This document shows, one piece after another, positions 34,131 to 43,041 of a stretch of DNA of 64,000 nucleotides. The notes beneath the pieces were generated by a model. That model was not told where the DNA came from, ran no database searches, and was given only the letters and a program-made list of their open reading frames with translations. The stretch is from contig CAZLEA010000001.1 of assembly GCA_964558445.1 (NCBI GenBank), forward strand, positions 62,001 through 126,000, read 5' to 3'. The position numbers and the translations under genes were made by a program. Every line of letters begins with the position of its first letter. Position 1 is the stretch's first letter. The stretch is from CAYXVJ01 sp964558445. Its GTDB lineage: Bacteria; Bacillota; Clostridia; Saccharofermentanales; Fastidiosipilaceae.

Positions 34131-35894
34131 CTAATATCCGAGACCAAAAGCCATTTGATAAGCCAAGCGCTTCACTACATCGGTATCGTCTTGCGGTCGA
34201 AGCTTCGCTTGGCGAATACTCTCTTCGAGGCTATCCGAGCGCTTGGCGGCGATCAGGCGCAGATAGGCAGCTCTCGCCCCCTCGGCATCGTCCTTGGCCA
34301 GATCCCATAATTGGAGTGCAAGCAAACGAGACGAGAACTCGGCTACACCATAGTAGGGTGCGAGCACGAGGCTTGGAATCAGGCGCCAGCTCTCCTCTTG
34401 GATCAAGAGCCATTCGTGGTCGTCGGCCAGATCAGGGTACCAGCGCTCCATGAGTCTGAGCCACTCCTCGTTTCGGCGAACGTCATCGCTCTCATCCGAG
34501 TAACAGAAATCTTCGAATTCCTCGACCATGGCTGTATAGATCAGGTCGTTTAGCAATTGTACGAGGAGTGCATCGCGTACCTGTTTACCCTCTTCTGGCG
34601 TCAGATAAGCGCCTGGCAGGCGATCCAAGACGAGACCGACGAGGCCGAAGCCCTTGGCAGATTGTGCATCCATGGCCGGGAAACGAAGCATCGGCATCGG
34701 ATTCTCGTTTGTCGCGAGTAACGACAGGGCATAGCCAAGCGAGGCGATGGTCTCGGCAAGCTGCTTGCTATCGTGCATCGATACCATCGCGATAAACGGT
34801 ACCTCCATGGCAGGCAGACAGAAAATCATGTGATTCTCAATATTGCTCTCTTGAATATAAGACTGTTTCGCCAGTTGTTCGAAGTACGGTGGCACATCCG
34901 GCCCAAGCACGTCGGCGAGGATCTTCGTAACAGCCTCGTTTAGAGGTGAGACGGTCATCTCTTCTCCTGTACCCGGTTCCCCCCAAGTCTGTGCCAAATC
35001 AGTCTCGACTTCCGTACCAAGCGGTGCCGGCAAGTCTTGTTTGTGATGCACGGTCGCCGCAGCTGTCGGATAGAGATCCACGAGATGTCTGCCGGTCTGC
35101 TGCGCGACGCGATACCTCGCCTGTGCAGCGATCGGGACCAGCCACTTAGCAATCGCTTCCTTGACGTCCACACGGCCCTGATGCGCGTCATCCAAGATGC
35201 CGATTCGACGCTTCGCAAGCGAAGAGAAGTGCAAGAAGCCCTGGTCTGCCGCAAGCTCACGGCGCTCCAGGACCAGGGGTTGGAAGACTTGCTTATCGAT
35301 CCAAGTCAGATCGCTTGCCGTATAGTCTGTCTCGTAGAAGAGCAGTTCCGGAACATGCCAGTGATGGCTCGCCATGCGCTCGGGGCGAAGCGTCGGGAAG
35401 TGCTGGTCGCGAAACTGACGCATAATCCGGTACTCGGCCTTCGCATGCGGGTGCTCGCGCTCCTGATTCAGTAGGTTTAGGTTGTGGAGTGCGATCAGGC
35501 TGCCTTTGCCAATTGCTTGACCGAGGTCAAACAATTCATCTTGTTGTAGCAAGCCGCTGAAGGTCTCATAGATCAAGGTATTAAGTTCGGGTGCCAGATC
35601 CTGGTAATAGAGGTGCTCCTCCGCCAAGCGCGTATCGCTTGGTCGGATACGATACATCGCAGCCGCCAAGCCGCCGGCCGTGAGGAATTCGCCAAGACTC
35701 GGCGCGAAATCATCTAGCTGCCTTCTGATCTGATCCGGGCTGCGTTTACTCCGAAGATAGCGGGCCAGCAAGCGACTCTCCGCTTCCAGCAGATTCAGGC
35801 GGGCATGCCGATACGGCAACGCGCCAAACGCTTCCAGCCCGGTCAGATCCGGCCATCGTATCGACTTCGATCCATCCGTTTGCTGCCCCTGCAT
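34131..35894 (-). CDS. Degenerate M3-family oligoendopeptidase homologue lacking the zinc motif
   Basis: A 587-residue protein that follows the M3B/PepF plan but seems to be inactive. Matches to the family include HLYYQDLAPELNTLIYETFS (94-113), IAKWLVPIAAQARYRVAQQTG (248-268), FCLPAMEVPFIAMVSMHDS (358-376), RFPAMDAQ (404-411), a MVEEFEDF helix and a WRLIPSLVLAPYYGVAEFSS C-terminal segment. Where M3 enzymes have HExGH, the sequence reads ASLGY (384-388), so both His ligands and the catalytic Glu are lost, and the downstream Glu ligand is Ser/Gln. The frame is intact over 1.76 kb, so it is not a simple pseudogene. The ATG has GGAGGAG upstream. It lies between argS and the rRNA methyltransferase. 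Confidence 0.75.
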   Translation of the reverse strand: MQGQQTDGSKSIRWPDLTGLEAFGALPYRHARLNLLEAESRLLARYLRSKRSPDQIRRQLDDFAPSLGEFLTAGGLAAAMYRIRPSDTRLAEEHLYYQDLAPELNTLIYETFSGLLQQDELFDLGQAIGKGSLIALHNLNLLNQEREHPHAKAEYRIMRQFRDQHFPTLRPERMASHHWHVPELLFYETDYTASDLTWIDKQVFQPLVLERRELAADQGFLHFSSLAKRRIGILDDAHQGRVDVKEAIAKWLVPIAAQARYRVAQQTGRHLVDLYPTAAATVHHKQDLPAPLGTEVETDLAQTWGEPGTGEEMTVSPLNEAVTKILADVLGPDVPPYFEQLAKQSYIQESNIENHMIFCLPAMEVPFIAMVSMHDSKQLAETIASLGYALSLLATNENPMPMLRFPAMDAQSAKGFGLVGLVLDRLPGAYLTPEEGKQVRDALLVQLLNDLIYTAMVEEFEDFCYSDESDDVRRNEEWLRLMERWYPDLADDHEWLLIQEESWRLIPSLVLAPYYGVAEFSSRLLALQLWDLAKDDAEGARAAYLRLIAAKRSDSLEESIRQAKLRPQDDTDVVKRLAYQMAFGLGY

Positions 35895-35929
35895 CTTGGT
35901 CTCTCCTCCCTCGCTCTCGTGTTTGTCTG

Positions 35930-37663
35930 TTACATTCTCTCTACGGTCTCGATACCGAGCAGACCAAGACCTGACTCAAGGACCTTGCAGACCGCCTGCA
36001 GCAGGGCCAGTCGTGCTCTGCGTACATCAGGGTCCGAAGCCCCCAGAATCGTGACATGATTGTAGTATTTGTTGAACTGGCGAGCTAGGAGAGATACATG
36101 CCTCGAAACCATGAAGGGTTCGTTGGCACGCATCGCCTGTGCGACCGCATCGTCGAATTCATCGATGAGCTTGGCGAGCGAGAACTCGAGCTCATGCGTC
36201 AGTAGCTGCAAATCCTTATTTGTTGGCACGGCATCGCGTTCTGCCTCATCTGCGCGACGCATAATCGACTTGGCTCTGGCATAGGTATAGAGCAGGTAGG
36301 GTGCGGTGTCGCCGTTGAAGTCTAGCATATCGTCCCAAGAGAAGATGATGTCTCGGTCACGACCGTTCTTCAAGAAGGTATATTGGACAGCTGCCAAACC
36401 GACCTTGTTCGCAACCGTGTCGATCTCATCGTTTGTCATCTGCTCTTGGCGTTCGGCATTGTTCGAGACTATAATCTCGCGCGTCTTCGCCACGGTTTCG
36501 CGAAGTACGTCCTCGAGGAGGATCGCGTTACCTTCGCGTGTAGAGAACTTGGCATCCGGGAATCGAACGGTTCCGAAGGTCACATGCAAGCAGTTATCGG
36601 CCGCTTCGTAGCCCATGAGGCGTGCGACCTCGAACACCTGTGTGAAGTGAAGCGACTGCGGCATACCGACAACATAGATGTTCTTGCTGAAGTGATAGTT
36701 GTTCCACCGCCAGATCAGCGCCGCAATATCGCGCGAGGCATAGATCGTGGCTCCGTCACTCTTGAGGATGATGGCGGGTGGGATATCCTTCTCTTCCAAT
36801 AAGACGACTTGAGCGCCGCGACTCTCTGTCAAGAGCTGCTTCTCTCTGAGCTCCTCCACGACGGCAGGGATGAAGTCGCCGTAGAAGCTCTCTCCGTTCC
36901 AGTTATCGAACTCGATGCCCAGCTGCAAGTAGATACGATTGAACTCCTTCAAGCTAAGCTCGCGGAAGCGTGTCCACAGTGCCATCTCTGCCGGTTCCTT
37001 GGCTTCGAGACGACGGAAGCGATCGCGCGCGAGATCGTCGAGTTCGGGCTCGTGCTCTGCCTCTTGGTGGAACTTGACATAGATACGCGTGAGCTCCTTG
37101 ATCGGCTCGATCTCTAGTGCCTCTTCGTCGCACCAACGATCGTATGCGACCATCAGTTTACCGAACTGCGTGCCGTAATCTCCCAGGTGATTGAAACGCT
37201 CTACTTGGTAGCCGAGGCGATCGTAGATACGGGCAAGCGATTCGCCTAGTATCGTCGTAAAGGCATGGCCGACATGGAAGGGTTTGGCGATGTTCGGCGA
37301 GGAATATTCGATGATAACCGTCTCGCCGCTACCTGCCATAGATGCACCGGGGACGAAATCCTCGTCCAAGGTTGAAGCGATCACATCTGCCGTATAGTAA
37401 GCTTCGTTCAAGAAGAAGTTTAGGTAACCGCCTTCTTGGCGTACCTCCTTCAGAAACGAGGGCAAATCCACAAGCTTCTCCTTCAGATCTGCTGCGATCT
37501 TGGGCGGTGCTTGGCGAAGCTGTTTGGCAAGCTTGAAACAAGGGAGCGCATAATCTCCGAGCTCCGGGTTCGGCGGGCTCTCCAGCAGAGGATAGATAAA
37601 CTCGCTATCCAAATCGGATACCCGAGCGAGTGTCTCGGCAGTCAATTGCTTATAGTCAGTCAT
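35930..37663 (-). CDS. argS: Arginyl-tRNA synthetase
   Basis: The 577-residue class I synthetase charges tRNA-Arg. It has the HIGH-type motif SPNIAKPFHVGHAFTTILGE (about 122-141), and KFSTREGNAILLEDVL in place of the KMSKS loop, as usual for this group. An N-terminal Add-1 domain (1-100) and a C-terminal DALR anticodon-binding domain ending in VERM are present. GGAAGG lies upstream of the ATG. No T-box is seen in the 70-bp region before it. Confidence 0.95.
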   Translation of the reverse strand: MTDYKQLTAETLARVSDLDSEFIYPLLESPPNPELGDYALPCFKLAKQLRQAPPKIAADLKEKLVDLPSFLKEVRQEGGYLNFFLNEAYYTADVIASTLDEDFVPGASMAGSGETVIIEYSSPNIAKPFHVGHAFTTILGESLARIYDRLGYQVERFNHLGDYGTQFGKLMVAYDRWCDEEALEIEPIKELTRIYVKFHQEAEHEPELDDLARDRFRRLEAKEPAEMALWTRFRELSLKEFNRIYLQLGIEFDNWNGESFYGDFIPAVVEELREKQLLTESRGAQVVLLEEKDIPPAIILKSDGATIYASRDIAALIWRWNNYHFSKNIYVVGMPQSLHFTQVFEVARLMGYEAADNCLHVTFGTVRFPDAKFSTREGNAILLEDVLRETVAKTREIIVSNNAERQEQMTNDEIDTVANKVGLAAVQYTFLKNGRDRDIIFSWDDMLDFNGDTAPYLLYTYARAKSIMRRADEAERDAVPTNKDLQLLTHELEFSLAKLIDEFDDAVAQAMRANEPFMVSRHVSLLARQFNKYYNHVTILGASDPDVRRARLALLQAVCKVLESGLGLLGIETVERM

Positions 37664-37735
37664 CTTCAGACCTTCCTTTATCCATAATAAATCTAAGTAA
37701 ATTGTGAGTTATAGGGTTTAGGGGCGGCGTGGACA

Positions 37736-38134
37736 TCAATCGGTCTCACTTACAGAGCCCTCGATCAACACAGAGGGGGTAACCAGAATAACGTTACCCG
37801 ATTCATCGGTCTCATAAACAGGATTACCGCTCTCGTCCGTCACAACCGATCCGTATTCGTCCGTCACGACGATCGGTTCGGAGAAATCCAGGAAGCGACC
37901 CAGGAATTGCGACAAGAAGATAAACACCACGGTCAACACAACGAGCGCCACCAGAATCAACAAGCCGGACAAGAAACAAGACTTGATCGTGCCCGAGAAC
38001 TTACGCCCGAACTCCTTGCGCTTCTCCTGCGGGCTCAACTGCTTACGGTTTAGGCGCTTCCCTTGGAGGAAGGTGCCGCACTTGATGCATACGTTCCTAT
38101 TCTCGTTTTCCGTTCCACATGTCGGACATTTCAT
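37736..38134 (-). CDS. Zinc-ribbon single-pass membrane protein
   Basis: A 132-residue protein with a zinc-ribbon at the N-terminus (MKCPTCGTENENRNVCIKCG, four Cys), a basic stretch, one membrane helix (about 54-80: GLLILVALVVLTVVFIFLSQ) and an acidic outer or lumenal tail. The tail contains an imperfect short repeat of the type TDE(Y/S)G(S/N), seen three times (VVTDEYGS, VVTDESGN, YETDESGN). I do not know its function. The start at 38134 has GGAG upstream. Its promoter region contains the large palindrome at 38169-38212. Confidence 0.75.
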   Translation of the reverse strand: MKCPTCGTENENRNVCIKCGTFLQGKRLNRKQLSPQEKRKEFGRKFSGTIKSCFLSGLLILVALVVLTVVFIFLSQFLGRFLDFSEPIVVTDEYGSVVTDESGNPVYETDESGNVILVTPSVLIEGSVSETD

Positions 38135-38168
38135 AGTGCTCCAGCCTTTCTTTGACTCATATCTCACC

Positions 38169-38212
38169 TATTATACATCATAAGTTCTCCGGAGGGCTTA
38201 TGATGTATAATA
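38169..38212. repeat. 44-bp palindrome between divergent genes
   Basis: A perfect 16-bp inverted repeat (38169-38184 and 38197-38212) around 12 bp that itself contains CTCCGGAG. Each arm carries TATAAT in the outward direction, so it may hold a symmetric pair of -10 elements or an operator for both the zinc-ribbon gene (minus) and the GH13 gene (plus). No T run follows on either side. Confidence 0.75.
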
Positions 38213-38245
38213 AGAAAAGTTATCCTTAAGAGGAAGAGGTTATTC

Positions 38246-40216
38246 ATGCGCATTGTTCACCGAACCAGGGAACTCCAGTACCGTAAGCCATACGGCGCCG
38301 CTCCCTGCGATACCTATATAGACTTAACGATTGATGTGGTCGATCAGATAGACGAGCTCGACTTCGTACTCCTGAATTATGCCTACGGGCTAGAAGACTT
38401 CACGGAAGGCCGCATCATGATGCAAGTTGTGGGCGACAGTCCTTCGGACTCTCCTGCCCGCTTCCATGTCAGACTGCGAACACCGGGCTTACCCGCTCTG
38501 CTCTTTTACTGGTTTGAGATCCGTATGCGTGACAAATCTGTTTTGTATGTATCTGCTCGCAGCGATCACAGCGGTGACGCCATCACCGGCACAACACCGC
38601 CTCGCTATCAGGCGAACGTGAGTCGTCTGCCTCAGCCGTTTCAGATCACGGTCTATGAGAAGAACTTCACCGTACCCTCTTGGTATGCAGGCAAGTTTAT
38701 GTATCAGATCTTCCCCGATCGCTTCAAGCGTGGCCAAGACTACGATTACGCCAAACAATTAAACGGTCACCATTCGAACCAACGAATCTACCATGAGGAC
38801 TGGACCGCCGAGGTCGATATCGTCGGGCGTGAACCGGAAGGCTACAAGGCGCTGGACTTCTTCGGCGGTACACTACAAGGTATCCGAGAGGAGCTGCCCT
38901 ACCTGCGCAGCCTTGGCATACAAATCATCTACTTGAATCCGATCTTCGAGGCCAGGTCCAATCACCGCTACGATACAGCAGATTACCTGAGCGTCGACCC
39001 GATGCTTGGCACGAATGACGACTTCACAAGGCTCTGCGAAGCTGCAAGGGCACTCGACATGAGAATCATCATCGATGGGGTCTTCAGCCACACGGGTGCT
39101 GATAGCATCTACTTCAATAAGTACGGGCACTACCCGGAGAAGGGCGCATTTCAAGGTCTGCTCGAGAAGAGCTATTCGCCGTACTTCAACTGGTACAACA
39201 TGCACCAAGATGCGGACAGCATCACCTATGATTCTTGGTGGGGTTTCGAGGACTTGCCGGCCGTTCGCGAGAACGACCTCACCTTCCGCGACTTCATCTT
39301 GGGTCCGGACGGTGTGATACGCACTTGGCTTCGACGCGGCGCCTCCGGTTTCCGCCTCGATGTCTCCGATGAATTGCCCGACAGCTTCCTTCGCGAGCTT
39401 CGCCTGGTCTTGAAGGACGAGAATCCCGAAGCGGTGATCCTCGGTGAGGTCTGGGAGGATGCCAGTAACAAGGTCAGTTACGGCTCATACCGAGACTTCC
39501 TCTTCGGTCGTACCCATGACAATGTGATGGGCTACCCGTTTCGTCAGGCTGTCATCGACTTCTTCAAGTCTTATATCGCGGCAGATGAGTTTATCAATCG
39601 TCTGGAGACGATACGAGAGCACTATCCTGCACCGGCCTTTGCCTCCTCGATGAACCTCATCGGCAGTCACGATACGGCCCGCTTCATCACGGAAGTGGCA
39701 GGGGATCCCGATCCGGGCAGTCGCGAATTGCAGATGAACATGCGCCTGTCCGCAGAACAGCGAGAACTCGGTTTGAACTTACTTCATTTGGCTAGCTTCT
39801 TCCAACTGACGTACCCCGGCACACCCTCACTCTATTATGGCGATGAGATCGGGATGGAGGGCTACCGCGATCCGTTCAACCGCAGGACCTTCGATCACAG
39901 CTTGCAAGAAGACCCGCTCAGCTTACAGATCGGCAGTATCGGGGAGCTTCGTGAACGCTATCCGGTTCTGCAAACAGGCTTCGTCCGTACACTCAGTGCG
40001 AGCGGCAGGTTACTGATCTATCAACGTTATCTCGACAGCGAGCGACATGACCTCCTCGGCCACAAGCAAGACGGTCCGGATCAGATCGTCTTGGCGATCA
40101 ACGCATCCGATCAAGAGAAGCAGGTCGTGACACCCGATGGTGAGAAGTACACGCTCGAGGCCTACAGCGGTAGCGCCTTCGTAGAGGGCAAACAACTGGT
40201 CTTCAAACACAACTGA
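38246..40216 (+). CDS. Glycoside hydrolase family 13 (alpha-amylase / neopullulanase-like)
   Basis: A 656-residue intracellular GH13 enzyme, with no signal peptide. The N-terminal domain (1-155) resembles a beta-sandwich found before the barrel in cyclomaltodextrinase and neopullulanase. The barrel (about 155-560) has MYQIFPDRF, the catalytic Asp in GFRLDVSDELP, the acid Glu in ILGEVWEDA and the second Asp in NLIGSHDTARF. A C-terminal beta domain follows. It probably cleaves maltodextrin or glycogen-derived oligosaccharides; exact specificity is uncertain. It lies opposite the glycogen genes glgC-glgD-glgA, which fits turnover of stored glucan. The ATG has GAAGAGGT upstream. Confidence 0.9.
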   Translation: MRIVHRTRELQYRKPYGAAPCDTYIDLTIDVVDQIDELDFVLLNYAYGLEDFTEGRIMMQVVGDSPSDSPARFHVRLRTPGLPALLFYWFEIRMRDKSVLYVSARSDHSGDAITGTTPPRYQANVSRLPQPFQITVYEKNFTVPSWYAGKFMYQIFPDRFKRGQDYDYAKQLNGHHSNQRIYHEDWTAEVDIVGREPEGYKALDFFGGTLQGIREELPYLRSLGIQIIYLNPIFEARSNHRYDTADYLSVDPMLGTNDDFTRLCEAARALDMRIIIDGVFSHTGADSIYFNKYGHYPEKGAFQGLLEKSYSPYFNWYNMHQDADSITYDSWWGFEDLPAVRENDLTFRDFILGPDGVIRTWLRRGASGFRLDVSDELPDSFLRELRLVLKDENPEAVILGEVWEDASNKVSYGSYRDFLFGRTHDNVMGYPFRQAVIDFFKSYIAADEFINRLETIREHYPAPAFASSMNLIGSHDTARFITEVAGDPDPGSRELQMNMRLSAEQRELGLNLLHLASFFQLTYPGTPSLYYGDEIGMEGYRDPFNRRTFDHSLQEDPLSLQIGSIGELRERYPVLQTGFVRTLSASGRLLIYQRYLDSERHDLLGHKQDGPDQIVLAINASDQEKQVVTPDGEKYTLEAYSGSAFVEGKQLVFKHN

Positions 40217-40218
40217 AG

Positions 40219-40258
40219 AATCCCCGAGTGATCCGATCGATCGGTTCACTCGGGGATT
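40219..40258. terminator. Convergent terminator between the GH13 gene and glgA
   Basis: A long hairpin: ATCCCCGAGTGA pairs with TCACTCGGGGAT, with CCGATCGATCGG inside also self-complementary. T tails are short on both strands (ATTTC on plus, ATTCTTC on minus), so it may act in both directions. Confidence 0.65.
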
Positions 40259-40290
40259 TCGTATAATCATACAGGTTCTGCTGTATTCGC

Positions 40291-41892
40291 CTAGACCTTC
40301 GGCTGTGCCTTCGTTTGCGGCTTCGCCTTAGGTTTAGGCTCCGTCTTGGTCTTCGGTTCTGCCTTCGTCTTGGGCTCCACCTTCGCTGTCGATTCCGCCT
40401 TCTGCTCTTGCGGTGCCAAGCGCTCATGTCGCTCCTTGGCCTTACGAATCAAGGAATCAAACAAGTCGATATACTTCTTCGCGGACAGGGTCCAGCTGAA
40501 GTCCTTGGCCATCGCGTTCTTCACCAGATTATGCCAGCGCATATCCTTCGCTCGCCAGATATCGATCGCTTCCTTCGTCACAAACAAGAATTCGTGTGCA
40601 TTAATATTAGCAAACGAGAAGCCATCTCCCGCCCCCGTATACTGATTGTACGGGACAATCGTGTCACGCAAACCGCCGGTCTCACGCACGATCGGAATCG
40701 TACCGTAACGCATCGAGATCATCTGTGACAAACCACAGGGTTCGAAGATCGACGGCATCAAGAACATATCGGAACCTGCGTAGATGCGCTGGGCCAGTGC
40801 TCCGTCGAAGCGAATTGCCGCCCGCATATTCTTGCCGTGCCTGGCTGCAATCACATTCAAACGATCCTCGTACTTCTGCTCGCCCGTACCGAGCACGATC
40901 ACTTGGATGTCCTCTTCCAACAGCTCATCTAGAATCGGGAGCAGTAGATCAAGCCCCTTCTGATCCACAAGTCGCGTAATCATCGCCAAAAGCGGTACGG
41001 AATCGGTCTGTTCGAGTCCGAATTCCTCTTGCAGTGCTCGCTTGTTTCGCGGCTTGATCTTCTTGTAGCTTGCGAAGTCGAAGTTCTCTTCTATACGCTT
41101 GTCTGTCTTGGGATCATAGAGTTCCATATCGATTCCGTTTATGATACCCGAAATCTTGAAGCGAAAGCTCTGCAACACATAATCCAGGCCCTCACCGAAG
41201 AAGCTCGTCATGATCTCTTCGCTATAGGTCTGTGAGACCGTCGTCACGGCATTCGCGTAGACGATACCCGCCTTCATGAAATTGGCGGCACCGTCATGGA
41301 GCACACCGAACTCGTTCATATAATCTTCCGATAAATCGCACAGATCCGATACATAATCGGCACCGTGTATGCCCTGGTATTCCAGGTTATGAATCGTAAA
41401 TACCGTCTTCACGTCACGGAAGAAGCCGTAGGGCCAGTAGTGCGCTTGCATCAAGACCGGAACCAGGCCGCTCTGCCAGTCGTTACAGTGCAGAATATCG
41501 GGCCAGAAATCCATCGGCATGCCCATCGCTTCCAATACCGCACGCTGGAAGAAACTGAAGCGCTCGATATCAAACGTATACTCCAAGTAGATCTGATCGT
41601 GCCCGAAGTAATACTCGTTGTCGATGAAGTAGAAGTGCACGCCCTCGTAATCCATCTCGTACAAGCCGCTGTACTGTTCGCGCCAACCCATGCGGATGCT
41701 GCCATAGCGGCGGAACTGGAGGCGATCGGCGTAAGCATCCTTGATCTGCTTGTAGAGCGGCATGACGACGCGCGCGTCCGTCCCGAGCTTCCGAAGCTCT
41801 CCCGGCAGTACGCCGATGACATCGGCGAGGCCGCCCACCTTGGCAAAGGGGGCGACTTCAGACGCAATATGCAAGACCTTAAGTGTATTCAT
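40291..41892 (-). CDS. glgA: Glycogen synthase with a Lys/Pro/Glu-rich tail
   Basis: The 533-residue GT5 enzyme adds glucose from ADP-glucose to glycogen. It begins KVLHIASEVAPFAKVGGLAD with the KVGGL ADP-glucose motif and contains the GT-B C-terminal segment FEPCGLSQMISMRYGTIPIVRETGGL. After the usual end (about residue 490) there is a tail of about 40 residues made of repeated KxEPKTK units (KVEPKTKAEPKTKTEPKPKA), absent from standard GlgA. It is last in the glgC-glgD-glgA operon and ends at the hairpin shared with the GH13 gene. Confidence 0.95.
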   Translation of the reverse strand: MNTLKVLHIASEVAPFAKVGGLADVIGVLPGELRKLGTDARVVMPLYKQIKDAYADRLQFRRYGSIRMGWREQYSGLYEMDYEGVHFYFIDNEYYFGHDQIYLEYTFDIERFSFFQRAVLEAMGMPMDFWPDILHCNDWQSGLVPVLMQAHYWPYGFFRDVKTVFTIHNLEYQGIHGADYVSDLCDLSEDYMNEFGVLHDGAANFMKAGIVYANAVTTVSQTYSEEIMTSFFGEGLDYVLQSFRFKISGIINGIDMELYDPKTDKRIEENFDFASYKKIKPRNKRALQEEFGLEQTDSVPLLAMITRLVDQKGLDLLLPILDELLEEDIQVIVLGTGEQKYEDRLNVIAARHGKNMRAAIRFDGALAQRIYAGSDMFLMPSIFEPCGLSQMISMRYGTIPIVRETGGLRDTIVPYNQYTGAGDGFSFANINAHEFLFVTKEAIDIWRAKDMRWHNLVKNAMAKDFSWTLSAKKYIDLFDSLIRKAKERHERLAPQEQKAESTAKVEPKTKAEPKTKTEPKPKAKPQTKAQPKV

Positions 41893-41922
41893 GTGTCGAA
41901 CTCCCTCCGTAGAAGCTTGGGC

Positions 41923-43029
41923 TTATACTACACTGCCCTTGGCCACCACAATCGGGTGCGCCTCCTGGCCAATCAGCTTGATGCCGGGGCGGATGACGCA
42001 GTCCTTGTCGATGATGACGTTCTCCAGTTCGCAGCCTTCGCCGATATACGTATCCTGGAAGATGATGCTGTTCTTCACCCGGCTGCGCTCACCTACGGTT
42101 ACACCGCGGAAGAGCAGGGAGTGCTCGACTTCGCCCTCAATATAGCAACCGTCCGATACCATGCTGTCCTTGACCGAGCATTGATCCAAGTAGAAGGCGG
42201 GCGCTTCATCCTTAACCTTCGTAAATACGGGTCTATCCGACCAGAAGAGTTTGGAGCGAACCGGTTCGTTTAGCGAGCGCATCGTCTCTTGGAAGTAAGT
42301 TGCGGTCGAATTGATTCTGAGCACGGTCGACTTCGATTCATAACCATAGATCCTGTAGCGATCGGCTTGCTTGGCGAAGAAGTCGATACCCACCTGAGAG
42401 ACACCACGAGACAGTGCATCACTCAAGATATCGACAAACAGTTGGCGCTCCATATAGAGGATGCCGAGCGAGGAACGATTGGACTTACTGTTGACGGGAT
42501 TGAGTAAGATGGCCTTGACCTTGTCGTTACGACTAATATCCAGGATATAATTCGGGTTACCGCCCTTATCACCATCGCGGTTGTACGCGATTGTAATCTC
42601 TGCATCACGCTCCTTGTGGAAGGCAGCCATATCGAGGAACGTCGTATTCAAGATGACGTTACTGCTCATGACTACGATATACTTCTCCTTGAGATCGCGG
42701 AAGAAGTCCAGGATACCGGTTAAGTCATCGCCCGTATCGCCATAATGCTCAGCTGCTACGTAGGGCGGAATCAGGGATAGGCCACCATACTTGCGATCCA
42801 AGTCCCATGCACTGCCCGTACCGAGATGATCCATCAGAGATTTGTACTTCTCGAAGGTCGACACGCCGACACTTCGAATCCCGCTGTTAACCATGTTAGA
42901 TAGGGCAAAATCGATGATCCGATAGCGACCGCCAAACGGTATGGCCGACAAGGCCCGAGGACGGCTTAGGTCACCCAATTGAATTCGTCTGTCATCGGCC
43001 AAAATCAGGCCACATGTATCTCTTAGCAT
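41923..43029 (-). CDS. glgD: GlgD, glucose-1-phosphate adenylyltransferase regulatory subunit
   Basis: The 368-residue partner of GlgC in Firmicutes. The N-terminal pyrophosphorylase-like domain keeps LSRPRALSAIPFGGRYRIID and SNMVNSGIRSVGV, but the early glycine-rich nucleotide loop of GlgC (GGQGSRLG) is missing (GLILADDRRIQLGDLSRP), as is typical of the non-catalytic GlgD. The C-terminal left-handed beta-helix repeats follow from about 275. It starts 12 bp after glgC and precedes glgA by 30 bp. Confidence 0.93.
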   Translation of the reverse strand: MLRDTCGLILADDRRIQLGDLSRPRALSAIPFGGRYRIIDFALSNMVNSGIRSVGVSTFEKYKSLMDHLGTGSAWDLDRKYGGLSLIPPYVAAEHYGDTGDDLTGILDFFRDLKEKYIVVMSSNVILNTTFLDMAAFHKERDAEITIAYNRDGDKGGNPNYILDISRNDKVKAILLNPVNSKSNRSSLGILYMERQLFVDILSDALSRGVSQVGIDFFAKQADRYRIYGYESKSTVLRINSTATYFQETMRSLNEPVRSKLFWSDRPVFTKVKDEAPAFYLDQCSVKDSMVSDGCYIEGEVEHSLLFRGVTVGERSRVKNSIIFQDTYIGEGCELENVIIDKDCVIRPGIKLIGQEAHPIVVAKGSVV

Positions 43030-43041
43030 GACACCCTCCCT

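Noticed and set aside
41365..42273. Plus-strand open frame of 302 codons across glgA/glgD
   Set aside because: Antisense to two clearly real genes and without a ribosome site or recognisable domain.
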